Assembly: GCF_040448685.1 (NCBI RefSeq) | Contig: NZ_CP159290.1 | Span: forward strand, 310,001-374,000 | Direction of reading: 5' to 3' | From: Cellulosimicrobium sp. ES-005 | Lineage (GTDB): Bacteria > Actinomycetota > Actinomycetes > Actinomycetales > Cellulomonadaceae | Length of the DNA: 64,000 bases | Shown here: positions 1-7,698 of the stretch, in pieces | Layout of the letters: each line of letters begins with the position of its first letter | Numbering within the stretch: the first letter of the stretch is position 1 | The notes under the pieces: model-generated | Database searches by the model: none | The model's input: the letters and a program-made list of their open reading frames with translations, nothing else | What the model was told of the DNA's origin: nothing | Translations under genes and position numbers: made by a program

Positions 1-1
1 C

Positions 2-1072
2 GAGGCCCGCTACGCCGCCGTGACGTACGACCCGCGGTGGGCGACCTCGGCGACGGTCGACGCCGGCTGGCAGGACGGGTCGGTGAAGATCGTCGGCACG
101 CTGACCAACGACTCGCCCGAGATGATCGACGTCGTCATGTCGGCCGCGGGCTACGGGGACTCGGCTCCCGCGCGGCAGGTCGCGCCCGGCGCGACCGTGA
201 CCCTCACCGTGGACACGCGAGCGCTCGACGTGAAGGCCGGCGCCGTCACGTTCCGCCAGTCGCGCACCGTGCTCGGCACGCCCTTCGCGGACGCGCGCCT
301 CACCGCGCGGTACCAGGGTGCCGGCTACCAGCCTGACTGGTCGGCCACCCCGACGGTGTCCGCGCAGTGTGCCCCGGGGACGGGCGGGGTCGTGCTCTCC
401 GTCGGGCTGCGCAACGACTCGACCGAGGCGACGCACGTCGTCGCGCGCACGCCGTTCGGCGACCGTGACCTGGGCGACGTCGCCCCCGGGGCGAGCACGG
501 GCGCCGATCTCGCGACCGGCGCGCTCGCGGTCAAGGCCGGCAAGGTCGAGCTCGTGCTGTCGCGCACGGTCCTCGGGGTGCCCTTCACCGAGACGCTCCC
601 GGTGCGCTACGACGCGGTCGACTGCGCCGTCGAGCAGCCGGCGGCGAGCCTCGTCCTCGGCGACCCGTACTACGACGCGAGGCGCGGCCACTCGTACCGC
701 GCCGTGTCGGTGCTGCTCGACAACTCCGGGTCGAACGTCCCGGTGACGTTCCGGGTGACGGGGCACGCCAAGGGCGAGTGGACCGTCGGAGCCGGGGAGC
801 GGCGCACCGAGAGCCTGGGCGAGGCGCCCTGGTCCGGCGCGACGTACGTCGTCCACACGCGCTCGTGGACCGAGCAGCTCAAGGTCGAGGGCTTCACCGC
901 CGTGGCCGAGTGCGCCCCGGAGTGGCAGGCGGGCGTCTGGTACGACCACGACGCCGAGGTCTCCTACGACGGCTGGAACTACACGGCGCGTAACGGCAGC
1001 GCCTTCGTGCGGCCGGACCGCGACCTGATCGGGCTCTTCTGGGAGCGCGGGACGCGCTGCGGCGAGGGCTGA
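2..1072 (+). CDS. Secreted chitin-binding protein, 5' end outside the window
   Basis: The frame is open from the first bases (E-A-R-Y-A-A before the GTG at 20), so this is the C-terminal part of a longer protein. Two tandem units of about 100 residues are visible. Each has a PxW-S/A-T-x-TV start, a beta-rich body and a KAGxVxxxxSRTVLGxPF...RY end. A third, diverged unit follows. The last 50 residues (CAPEWQAGVWYDHDAEV...YTARNG...WERGTRC) look like a CBM5/12-type carbohydrate-binding module, the class also found on the chitinase at 20-21.8 kb. The family suggests chitin or another insoluble polysaccharide outside the cell. No catalytic domain lies in the visible part. The repeat-to-function link is inference. 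Confidence 0.75.
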   Translation, partial: EARYAAVTYDPRWATSATVDAGWQDGSVKIVGTLTNDSPEMIDVVMSAAGYGDSAPARQVAPGATVTLTVDTRALDVKAGAVTFRQSRTVLGTPFADARLTARYQGAGYQPDWSATPTVSAQCAPGTGGVVLSVGLRNDSTEATHVVARTPFGDRDLGDVAPGASTGADLATGALAVKAGKVELVLSRTVLGVPFTETLPVRYDAVDCAVEQPAASLVLGDPYYDARRGHSYRAVSVLLDNSGSNVPVTFRVTGHAKGEWTVGAGERRTESLGEAPWSGATYVVHTRSWTEQLKVEGFTAVAECAPEWQAGVWYDHDAEVSYDGWNYTARNGSAFVRPDRDLIGLFWERGTRCGEG

Positions 1073-1120
1073 CGAGCGTCGGTCGCCCCGAGCGGCGACG
1101 CGACGGGTGAGCGGGTCCGC

Positions 1121-1843
1121 CTACGGCAGGACGCCTTCGAGGGCGTCGTCGACGGGCGTGTCGCCGCCGACGAGGTCGAGGACGAGCCCGGCGGACCGCG
1201 GCTCGTGGAGCACCGCGGCGAGGACGAGCGCGACGTCGTCGCGCGTCACGTCCGAGCGCTCTCCGACGGCTGCGCCGGGCTTGCGGCGCTTGCCGCGCGG
1301 CTTGTCCGTGTCCCCGACGGGCGCGAGCGCGACGAGGCCGACACCCGGGTCGTCGGTGAGGTGGCCGGGCCGCACGATGGTCCAGGCGAGGTCGTCGCGG
1401 GCGCGCAGGTCGTCCTCGGCCGCAGCCTTGGCACGCAGGTAGGCCCAGAACACGTCGTCGACGTCGTCGGGACGCTCGTCGGCCCGCGCCGCCTCGACGC
1501 CGCGGGAGGAGACGAGGACGTAGCGCCCGACGCCCGCGCGCTCGGCGGCGTCGGCCAGCAGCGCCGCGCCGGCCCGGTCGACCGCGTCCTTGCGCGGTGC
1601 TCCGCTCCCGGGACCGGCGCCGGCCGCGAACACGACCGCGTCGACGCCCTCCAGCTCGAACGACACCGCGACGGCGTCGTCCTTCTCGAGGTCGATGAGC
1701 GCGACGTGCGCGCCCAGCTCGGTGAGGTCCGTGATCTGCGCGGCTGACCGCACGAAGGCGACGACGTCGTCGCCCCGCTCCACGAGGGTCCGGGCCAGGC
1801 GACGGCCGACCTGGCCGTGACCTCCCGCGATGACTGTGCGCAT
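1121..1843 (-). CDS. NAD(P)-binding SDR-family oxidoreductase
   Basis: This 240-residue protein starts MRTVIAGGHGQVGRRLA, with the GxxGxxG dinucleotide-binding loop of atypical short-chain dehydrogenases (NmrA / SDR_a5 type). It continues with the hydrophobic strand DAVVFAAGAGPG, a YVLVSSRGVEA strand (catalytic-region serine) and WTIVRPGHLTDD. An upstream reading-frame extension to 1978 is Arg/Pro-rich and looks non-coding, so the ATG at 1843 was chosen. The substrate cannot be told from sequence. It stands alone, converging with the chitin-binding gene. Confidence 0.85.
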   Translation of the reverse strand: MRTVIAGGHGQVGRRLARTLVERGDDVVAFVRSAAQITDLTELGAHVALIDLEKDDAVAVSFELEGVDAVVFAAGAGPGSGAPRKDAVDRAGAALLADAAERAGVGRYVLVSSRGVEAARADERPDDVDDVFWAYLRAKAAAEDDLRARDDLAWTIVRPGHLTDDPGVGLVALAPVGDTDKPRGKRRKPGAAVGERSDVTRDDVALVLAAVLHEPRSAGLVLDLVGGDTPVDDALEGVLP

Positions 1844-2006
1844 GGGCCGAACGTATCGCCGTGCGGGCGTCCGCGCCCGGTGAAGCGACGTCGTCCCGGG
1901 GCATCTGGGCAGGGACGCCGGGCGCTCCCGGGGCGGGGGGTTGCGCTGCCGGGCGCGCGGTCCCCCACGTACCCCCACGTCGACCGTGGCCCGGCAGCGC
2001 GGGTCC

Positions 2007-2693
2007 TCAGGCGGCGTCCCCCGTGCCGCCGAGGACGACGGGGGTCTGCGGGTCGAACCGGTAGCCGAGACCGCGGACCGTGGTGATGACGTGCTCCAGC
2101 CCGAGCTTCTCGCGCAGGCGTCGCACGTGGACGTCGATGGTGCGGCTGCCCGCGGCGACCTCGTGGTCGGCCCACACGGTCTCGAGCAGCTCGGCCCGCG
2201 TCACGACGCGGTGCGCCGTGCGGGCGAGGTACGACAGGAGCTCGAGCTCCCGGAACGTCAGGCGCGCCGACCTGCCCTCGACCGTGACCGTGCGGCCCGC
2301 GGGGTCGATGACGACGCGCGGCACGGGCGACAGGGTCGCGAGCCGCTCGCGGAACGCCGCGATGTCCTGCACGGGCGACGACGTCGTGGTCGTGGGCTCG
2401 GCGAGCGCGAGGGCCGTGTACGTCTCGGCGCTCGGCAGCCAGTCGCGGGCGAGCTCGCCGAGCGCCTCGGCGAGCTCGACGAGCTGGGCCTGCGGCTGCT
2501 CGCCCGGCGCCGCGTCGACGCCGACGTAGAGGACGAATCCCGGGTTGCGGCGCGGCGTGGCCGGGTCGGTGGCGGCCGGGCGGGCCGGCGCGAGCGCGGT
2601 GCGCGGCGCGGCGGGGTGCTGCGGTGCGAGGGCCCGGGGCGCGGCGGCGCGGGACGAGGTGCGGCGGGCGGGACGGGTAGCGGTGAGCGTCAT
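2007..2693 (-). CDS. Winged-helix (OmpR/PhoB-type) transcriptional regulator without receiver domain
   Basis: A 228-residue protein. Residues 1-50 are Ala/Pro/Arg-rich and probably disordered. Residues 50-125 are a small, unrecognised domain beginning NPGFVLYVGVD. Residues 130-220 are a clear Trans_reg_C winged helix (LTFRELELLSYLARTAHRVV, ELLETVWADHEVA, RTIDVHVRRLREKLG, ITTVRGLGYRF). There is no phospho-acceptor receiver domain, so this is not a classical response regulator. A cysteine-rich mini-ORF and hairpin lie 70-115 nt upstream, suggesting translational attenuation (separate entry). The target genes are unknown. Confidence 0.85.
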   Translation of the reverse strand: MTLTATRPARRTSSRAAAPRALAPQHPAAPRTALAPARPAATDPATPRRNPGFVLYVGVDAAPGEQPQAQLVELAEALGELARDWLPSAETYTALALAEPTTTTSSPVQDIAAFRERLATLSPVPRVVIDPAGRTVTVEGRSARLTFRELELLSYLARTAHRVVTRAELLETVWADHEVAAGSRTIDVHVRRLREKLGLEHVITTVRGLGYRFDPQTPVVLGGTGDAA

Positions 2694-2760
2694 GGGTGGC
2701 TCCGGGTGCGTCGGGCCGACGGCATCGCCGGGAGACCGGCGGGTCGGCAGGGGTCGAGGG

Positions 2761-2808
2761 CTGAACCGAGGTGCGGGAGAGGGTTCAGGCCTGACAACAG
2801 ACGCACAT
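2761..2808 (-). promoter_or_regulatory. Candidate cysteine leader peptide (MCVCCQA) plus hairpin
   Basis: On the minus strand an eight-codon ORF runs from ATG at 2808 to TGA ending at 2785: Met-Cys-Val-Cys-Cys-Gln-Ala, with three Cys codons, two in tandem. The stop codon lies within the 5' arm of an inverted repeat, CTGAACC (2788-2782) with GGTTCAG (2767-2761), loop 14 nt. Next comes the winged-helix regulator ATG at 2693. Cysteine-rich short upstream ORFs are known cysteine-responsive attenuators in mycobacteria. Applying that mechanism here is inference. Confidence 0.4.
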
Positions 2809-3021
2809 GACCGCGCCCGGGAGCGCGCCGGACGGCGCGCTGGCGGGACGGGTCGAGGTGCTCACGGGAGCGAGCATGGCAGTGCACCGCGCGGTACGCC
2901 AAGAGGAGCCCGGCAACTTCTCATCATGCGGACGGGCGCGGTCTCGCGTTCCGGGCGCGGGTGGTGGCGGGGCCGTCGCGACCGGGGGCTCGGTCGCGCG
3001 CGTCCGCCCAGGTGGGAGGGG
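2809..3021. other. Intergenic, no gene seen
   Basis: The space between the winged-helix regulator and upp. Apart from the leader ORF in the neighbouring stretch I see no coding frame with normal codon bias. The promoter of the minus-strand regulator must lie here, but I could not assign -35/-10 boxes with confidence. Confidence 0.4.
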
Positions 3022-3657
3022 TCAGACGACGCCGTAGAGGCGGTCCCCGGCGTCGCCGAGGCCCGGGACGATGTACGCCTTCTCGTTGAGGCGCTCGTCG
3101 ACCGCGGCGACCACGAGCTGGACGTCCACGCGGTCGCCGACCGCGTTCTCCAGCACCTGGATCCCCTCGGGCGCCGCGAGCAGGCAGACCGCCGTGACGT
3201 CCCGCGCACCGCGCGCGAACACGTAGTCGATCGCGGCCACGAGCGTGCCGCCCGTCGCGAGCATCGGGTCCAGGAGGAACACGTGCCGACCCGTCAGGTC
3301 GTCGGGCAGGCGGTTCGCGTACGTGACCGCCTCGAGCGTCTCCTCGTCGCGCTGCATGCCGAGGAACCCGACCTCCGCCGTCGGCAGCAGGCGCGTCATG
3401 CCCTCGAGCATCCCCAGGCCCGCCCGCAGGATGGGGACGACCAGGGGACGCGGCTCCGCGAGGCGCACGCCGATCGTCGTCGTCACCGGCGTCTCGATCT
3501 CGTGCGGCTCGACCCGCACGTCGCGCGTGGCCTCGTAGGCGAGCAGCGTGACCAGCTCGTCGACGAGGAGCCGGAACGTCGGGGACGCCGTCTCCTTGTT
3601 CCGCAGGACGGTCAGCTTGTGGGCTACGAGCGGGTGGTCGGCGACGTGCAGGCGCAT
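3022..3657 (-). CDS. upp: Uracil phosphoribosyltransferase
   Basis: A 211-residue protein of the normal UPRTase length. It converts uracil and PRPP to UMP in pyrimidine salvage. It starts [20 protein letters not shown], carries [13 protein letters not shown], the PRPP-binding loop [11 protein letters not shown], and ends in the uracil-binding region [14 protein letters not shown]. The ATG at 3657 is the family start; the long open frame upstream is an artefact of GC content. It is divergent from tadA, as in many actinobacteria. A uracil/xanthine permease lies far away at 49-50.5 kb. Confidence 0.97.
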   Translation of the reverse strand: MRLHVADHPLVAHKLTVLRNKETASPTFRLLVDELVTLLAYEATRDVRVEPHEIETPVTTTIGVRLAEPRPLVVPILRAGLGMLEGMTRLLPTAEVGFLGMQRDEETLEAVTYANRLPDDLTGRHVFLLDPMLATGGTLVAAIDYVFARGARDVTAVCLLAAPEGIQVLENAVGDRVDVQLVVAAVDERLNEKAYIVPGLGDAGDRLYGVV

Positions 3658-3717
3658 GGCGACAACGGTATCCGACCACGAGCCCTCCCGTACCGCCCGG
3701 TAACCACCCGCCGTGCG

Positions 3718-3830
3718 CGAGTTGTCAGCGCCACACCGGTCTATAGCCTGGTGAGACGCTGACAGCTCTCCGTGCCACCGAGGTGTCAGCCTCTCGTCGC
3801 GGCATGGCGCGACGTGCCGCTGACAACTCG
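3718..3830. repeat. Nested inverted repeats between upp and tadA
   Basis: CGAGTTGTCAGCG (3718-3730) and its exact complement CGCTGACAACTCG (3818-3830) are 13-bp arms exactly 100 bp apart. Between them lie a second inverted pair, CGCTGACAGCTC (from 3758) and GAGGTGTCAGC (to 3790). So TGTCAGC occurs four times in alternating orientation. The last arm overlaps the tadA Shine-Dalgarno region. This could be a multi-site operator for the divergent promoters or a structured leader. Confidence 0.6.
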
Positions 3831-3838
3831 GAGGTCCC

Positions 3839-4486
3839 GTGCCCGACGACGTCGCTCGCTCCGGCGACCCCGCCCACCCGGGCGCGGGGTCGGCGTCGGG
3901 CACCCAGGGGCACGCGTCGGGCACCGGAGGGCCCGCGTCGGGCACGACGGCGGTCGGCGGCTCCCCGGAGCCGCGCGGGCTCGACCTGCCGTGGGCGGAC
4001 GGGACGTTCCCGCCCGGGACCGTCGCGGGGCGCCGCCAGGTCTGGGACGCGCTCATGGGGCTCGCGCTGCACGAGGCGACCCACGCGCTCGCCAGCGACG
4101 ACGTGCCCGTGGGGGCGCTCGTCGTCGGGCCGGACGGGCGGCTGCTGGGCGTGGGGCGCAACCGGCGCGAGGAGACCGGCGACCCGACCGCGCACGCCGA
4201 GGTGCTCGCGCTGCGGCAGGCCGCCGCGACGCGCGGGGAGTGGCGGCTCGAGGGCTGCACGCTCGTCGTCACGCTCGAGCCGTGCGTCATGTGCGCCGGG
4301 GCGCTCGTCCTCGCGCGCGTCGAACGGCTCGTGCTCGGCGCGTGGGACCCCAAGGCCGGCGCGACCGGCTCCGTCTGGGACCTCGTGCGCGACCAGCGCG
4401 CCAACCACGCCGTCGAGGTGGTCGGCGGCGTCCGCGAGGACGAGTGCGCCCGCCTCCTGCGCGCCTTCTTCGCCGCCCAGCGCTGA
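3839..4486 (+). CDS. tadA: tRNA adenosine(34) deaminase
   Basis: The catalytic part (residues about 69-215) is TadA-like: [23 protein letters not shown], zinc ligand and proton shuttle TAHAE, then [15 protein letters not shown] with the PCxxC zinc ligands, and [10 protein letters not shown]. The enzyme converts A34 to inosine in the tRNA-Arg(ACG) wobble position. The GTG start at 3839 follows a GGAGG. The first 65 residues are an unusual low-complexity extension with repeated ASGT, absent from typical 150-residue TadA proteins. A start nearer residue 50-60 is possible but has no better ribosome site. Confidence 0.93.
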   Translation: MPDDVARSGDPAHPGAGSASGTQGHASGTGGPASGTTAVGGSPEPRGLDLPWADGTFPPGTVAGRRQVWDALMGLALHEATHALASDDVPVGALVVGPDGRLLGVGRNRREETGDPTAHAEVLALRQAAATRGEWRLEGCTLVVTLEPCVMCAGALVLARVERLVLGAWDPKAGATGSVWDLVRDQRANHAVEVVGGVREDECARLLRAFFAAQR

Positions 4487-4503
4487 CGCTGACCCCCGCC
4501 GAA

Positions 4504-4550
4504 CACGACATGAGGGTCGTTATCGAGCGGATGACGATCCTCATGTCGTG
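4504..4550. terminator. Bidirectional hairpin between convergent tadA and sirtuin genes
   Basis: Arms at 4504-4523 and 4531-4550 (CACGACATGAGG ... CCTCATGTCGTG) pair over 20 nt with two internal mismatches and a 7-nt loop. It lies between the stops of the two convergent genes, so it probably terminates both. No U-tract is present. The flanks (CGCTGACCCCCGCC / GGCGTCAGCGGGGG) continue the symmetry loosely. Confidence 0.65.
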
Positions 4551-4579
4551 CTCGACGCGGGGTCGTGTCGTGCTCGGCG

Positions 4580-5593
4580 TCAGCGGGGGAGAGACTCCGC
4601 GAGCGTCGTGAGGGTCTCGGTGGTGCCGGCGTCGACCTTGAGCGTCGCGAGCGGGTCGCCGCGCGTCCAGCCGCGGTTGACGATCACGACCGGCTTGCCC
4701 GCCTTCGCCGCGTGCCGCACGAACCGCAGCCCGCTCATCACCGTCAGCGACGACCCCGCCACGAGCAGCGCGTCCCCCTCGTCGACCATCGCATACGCCC
4801 GCTCCACGCGCTCGCGCGGCACGTTCTCCCCGAAGTACACGATCTCCGGCTTGAGCACCCCGCCGCAGAACTCGCACGGCGCGGGCCGGAAGTGCGACGT
4901 CTGCTCGATCACCGCGTCCGCGTCCGGCGCGATCTCAACGTCCGCGACGTCGCCGATGCTCTCGATGAACCCCGGGTTGAGCGCCGTCAGCCGGTCCGCG
5001 AGGTGCTCGCGCGAGATGACGCGCCCGCACTGGAGACAGATCACGCGGTCGTACCGGCCGTGCAGGTCGATGACGTTGCGGCTGCCCGCGTCCTCGTGCA
5101 GCAGGTCCACGTTCTGCGTGATCAGCCCCACGAGCACGCCCGCGTCCTCCAGCCGGGCCAGCGCACGGTGGCCCGCGTTCGGCTGCGTGCGGTGCACGTG
5201 CTGCCAGCCCACGTGGTTGCGCGCCCAGTAGTGGCGCCGGAACGCCTCGTCCTGCACGAACTGCTGGTACGTCATCGGGTTGCGCGGCGGCGAGTCCGGA
5301 CCGCGGTAGTCCGGGATGCCCGAGTCCGTGGACAGGCCCGCGCCCGTCAGCGCCGTCACCCGCAGCCCGCGCAGGAGCCGCACCGCGTCCTCCGCCGTCC
5401 CCAGCGGCGGCTCCGGCTCCGTGCCCGACGGCGGCGGCTGGCTCGGGCGCCACGCGAGCCGCGGCGTCAGGGTCGGGACGGTCGACCGCGGCAGGTCCGC
5501 CGACGACGTCGCCACGTGCGCGGGGGACGCGGTCGAGGGTTCGGTGGAGTCACTCGGGTACGGCGCGGTCGGGTCGGTGGACACGTCTCCCAC
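4580..5593 (-). CDS. Sir2-family NAD-dependent protein deacylase
   Basis: A 337-residue protein with all sirtuin hallmarks: [19 protein letters not shown] (NAD loop), [14 protein letters not shown], the catalytic His in DLHGRY, a four-Cys zinc module (CLQC ... CEFC), IVYFGENVP and the nicotinamide/ribose strand [15 protein letters not shown]. It removes acyl groups from lysines using NAD. The first 75 residues (Ser/Thr/Pro-rich) are non-conserved. A later start near residue 70 is possible, since the domain itself begins there. Confidence 0.93.
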   Translation of the reverse strand: MGDVSTDPTAPYPSDSTEPSTASPAHVATSSADLPRSTVPTLTPRLAWRPSQPPPSGTEPEPPLGTAEDAVRLLRGLRVTALTGAGLSTDSGIPDYRGPDSPPRNPMTYQQFVQDEAFRRHYWARNHVGWQHVHRTQPNAGHRALARLEDAGVLVGLITQNVDLLHEDAGSRNVIDLHGRYDRVICLQCGRVISREHLADRLTALNPGFIESIGDVADVEIAPDADAVIEQTSHFRPAPCEFCGGVLKPEIVYFGENVPRERVERAYAMVDEGDALLVAGSSLTVMSGLRFVRHAAKAGKPVVIVNRGWTRGDPLATLKVDAGTTETLTTLAESLPR

Positions 5594-5605
5594 GGTACGA
5601 CGGCG

Positions 5606-5718
5606 CGAGGTAGAGCCGGGGTTGGCGAGGTAGAGCTGTGAGTCTTGCGGTGGCTGGTCTGGGATCGGCTGGTGAGGATGGCGTCGGCTGCTCGCCGTGG
5701 TCGTGACTCGAGGTAGAG
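5606..5718. repeat. CGAGGTAGAG repeat locus A (three copies)
   Basis: CGAGGTAGAG occurs at 5606-5615, 5626-5635 and 5709-5718, all in the same orientation. The first and third share 14 nt (CGAGGTAGAGCCGG). The locus lies in the non-coding stretch upstream of the sirtuin gene and beside the IS110-type element. The same decamer or its complement recurs at three other intergenic loci in this window. Confidence 0.85.
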
Positions 5719-5719
5719 C

Positions 5720-5932
5720 CGGCCCTGTTGGGGGTGCCCTGCTACGGATCTGTCCGGCTGGGGTGGGCGGCCGGCGCTGTTCTGGCCCACCTCGGTGTCC
5801 TGATCAGAAGGGTGTCCGCCCCGGTGGGGCGTGACTCGTCACAGTGTTGTCCCGAAGTGACTCCTACCCAGGCCGGCGCCGGCCGCCAGCGGCCGGACCG
5901 TCGTCCCTGGAGTAGGAAGGACCCGAGCCACC
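5720..5932 (+). ncRNA. Candidate bridge RNA region of the IS110 element
   Basis: This is the non-coding left end upstream of the transposase ATG. In IS110-group elements this interval encodes the bridge RNA that pairs with donor and target DNA. Several stems can be drawn: GCCCCGGTGGGGC, GTGACTCGTCAC, the palindrome GGCCGGCGCCGGCC, and TCCTACCCAGG pairing with CCTGGAGTAGG next to the ribosome site. The assignment rests on family knowledge; loop-to-target pairing was not established. Confidence 0.35.
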
Positions 5933-7000
5933 ATGACCATCGTCGCGCATGCGCACCCGTTCGTCGTGGGTGTGGACACCCATGCCCGCAACCACGTCCT
6001 AGCGATCCTGACCGGCACTGGTGAGGTCATCGATACCCGAGAGTTCCCGACCACGAGCGCGGGCCTGGCCCGGGCGATCGCGTGGGTCGCGCGCCGCACC
6101 GGTGGTGATCTCGCCGTGTTGTGGGTGATCGAGGGCGTCGCGTCCTATGGTGCGGGCCTGACCGGCGCCGTCGAACGGGCGGGCTACGAGGTCGTCGAGG
6201 CCGCGCGGATGGACGCGCGCGCCCACCACGGGATCGGCAAGTCCGACCCGTTGGACGCTGCCCGCATCGGTGCCGCCGTCCTGGCGCTGGATACCGACCA
6301 GCTGCGCCGTCCTCGCCGGGGCGACGGCATCCGAGCCGCCCTACGCGTCCTGGTCACCGCCCGCGACCACATGACAGGCGAACGCACCGCCACCATCAAC
6401 GCACTGACCGCCCTGGCCCGCGTGGTCGACCTCGGCCCCGACGCCCGCAAGCCACTGACCCGCACCCAGATCGCCGCAGTCGCGCGCTGGCGCCCGCGCG
6501 AGGAAGACCTCGCCACCGCGACCGCACGCACCGAAGCCGTCCGCCTGGCCAAGCGCGTGAACGAGCTCGACGAACAGATCGCCGCCAACCAGGCCCGCTT
6601 GACCGAGCTCGTCCAAGCCAGCCAGGCCGCACCGCTGCTGACCAAGATCGGCATCGGCCCCGTCACCGCCGCGATCGCCCTGACCGCCTGGTCCCACCCC
6701 GGCCGGGTCCGCTCCGAAGCAGCCTTCGCCGCCCTGGCCGGGGTGAACCCCATCCCCGCGTCCTCGGGCAACACCATCCGTCACCGACTCAACCGCGGCG
6801 GCGACCGCCGCCTGAACAAAGCCCTGCACATCGCCGTCCTGACCCGCATGACCCACGACCCCGAAACCCGCGCCTACATCGAACGACGACGAGCCCAAGG
6901 ACGCACCACCCGAGAGATCCGACGCTGCCTCAAGCGCTATCTCGCCCGCCAGATCTACAGGACCCTCAACACCACCGAACCCGCCACCACCCCAGCTTGA
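5933..7000 (+). CDS. IS110-family transposase
   Basis: A 355-residue transposase. The N-terminal RuvC-like DEDD domain shows GVDTHARNHVLAI (first Asp), WVIEGVASYGAGL (Glu), then HHGIGKSDPLDAARIG (the Asp pair). The middle is a coiled coil (residues about 180-225: LAKRVNELDEQIAANQARLTEL). The C-terminal Transposase_20 domain has IGIGPVTAAIALTAW, FAALAGVNPIPASSGNTIRHRLNRGGDRRLN with the presumed catalytic serine, and RQIYRTLN. The length is complete and no frameshift is visible, so it may be active. Confidence 0.95.
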   Translation: MTIVAHAHPFVVGVDTHARNHVLAILTGTGEVIDTREFPTTSAGLARAIAWVARRTGGDLAVLWVIEGVASYGAGLTGAVERAGYEVVEAARMDARAHHGIGKSDPLDAARIGAAVLALDTDQLRRPRRGDGIRAALRVLVTARDHMTGERTATINALTALARVVDLGPDARKPLTRTQIAAVARWRPREEDLATATARTEAVRLAKRVNELDEQIAANQARLTELVQASQAAPLLTKIGIGPVTAAIALTAWSHPGRVRSEAAFAALAGVNPIPASSGNTIRHRLNRGGDRRLNKALHIAVLTRMTHDPETRAYIERRRAQGRTTREIRRCLKRYLARQIYRTLNTTEPATTPA

Positions 7001-7057
7001 CGAACATAGAAGGATCCGTGGTCGTGCCCGACGGCGGTCTGGTCGCCTTGGGTGGTC

Positions 7058-7149
7058 GGGGTGGGTGGTGGCGCCGCGTCTACCATCCGCCGCTCGTTCC
7101 TCGCGGCTCCCGCCAGGCCCGACCACGACGCGGCACCACCACCCACCCC
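7058..7149. repeat. 23-bp near-perfect inverted repeat
   Basis: Arms at 7058-7080 (begins GGGGTGGGTGGTGG, ends GCCGCGTC) and 7127-7149 (begins GACGCGGC, ends CCACCCACCCC) match at 22 of 23 positions around a 46-nt spacer. It lies about 50 bp beyond the IS110 transposase stop, outside the proposed element end. It may be a strong RNA stem, a terminator for the transposase, or a remnant of another small element. Confidence 0.6.
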
Positions 7150-7635
7150 GCCCGACGTCGTCCCGTCCGGGTCGGTCCTCACCGTGGGCGACCGCCCGCG
7201 GGTGCGTTCGGCCCAGGCCGCGCGACCTCGCGCGCGGGACGGTCGTCGGTCGCGGCGCCGTCACGTCGAGCAGGTGATTCGGGCGCGTCCGGCGCGCGGG
7301 ACGAACCCGCGTCGCCTGCTCGACCCACCAGGACGGCCTGGTCGGCCTCGCGCCGAGCCGCCACGGGCACTCTGCTCCGGCGGGCAACCCGATGGTCGCA
7401 AGCGGCGACCGACGTCCCGGGCGAGACGATCGCCGAGCGGTGGGGGTGGGCTCGGATGCGAAGGGGCGTCAGAGCGGCGCTCCTCGAACCCACGGCCGAG
7501 TGACCGGGGTAACGGCGCCGCAGCCCCGAGCACCGAGGCCACCCGCGCCGCGGACCCGACCCGCGGGCTTGAGACTCGAGGACGCCGCGTACCCGACTCC
7601 GCAAGGCTGAAGAAGCGACCACGGTTCAGCGTCGG

Positions 7636-7676
7636 CGGGCAGCGTTCTGCCCGACGGCCTGTGGTGGCCGCCGGGC
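7636..7676 (-). terminator. Terminator stem-loops for the lipoprotein operon
   Basis: Two overlapping stems: CGGGCAG (7636-7642) with CTGCCCG (7647-7653), and GCCCGACGGCC (7649-7659) with GGCCGCCGGGC (7666-7676; one mismatch). Placed 23 nt after the stop of the minus-strand operon. The stems share bases and cannot form together. Confidence 0.5.
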
Positions 7677-7698
7677 AGGGCGTTCGGGCCTGGACGGG

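Larger units (their letters stand above)
5695..7026 (+). mobile_element. IS110-family insertion sequence, boundaries tentative
   Basis: One DEDD transposase gene with about 230 nt of non-coding DNA on its left and about 25 nt on its right. An 11-bp direct repeat, CCGTGGTCGTG, occurs at 5695-5705 and 7016-7026, giving a 1.3-kb unit, a typical IS110 size. No terminal inverted repeats are seen, as expected for the IS110 group. The long left end fits the IS110-group layout, in which the left end encodes the bridge RNA. A left boundary just after the repeat at 5718 is equally possible. Confidence 0.6.
7027..7698. other. Non-coding stretch between IS110 and the lipoprotein gene
   Basis: About 670 bp without a credible gene. 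Open frames here are Arg/Pro/Ala-rich with no recognisable product. It holds a long inverted repeat (7058-7149) and, near its end, stem-loops that probably terminate the minus-strand operon. It could be the remains of sequence displaced when the insertion element arrived. Confidence 0.5.

Noticed and set aside
5933-7000. IS1111-subgroup assignment for the transposase
   Set aside because: IS1111 elements carry their long non-coding end downstream and have subterminal inverted repeats; here the long non-coding side is upstream and no such repeats were found.
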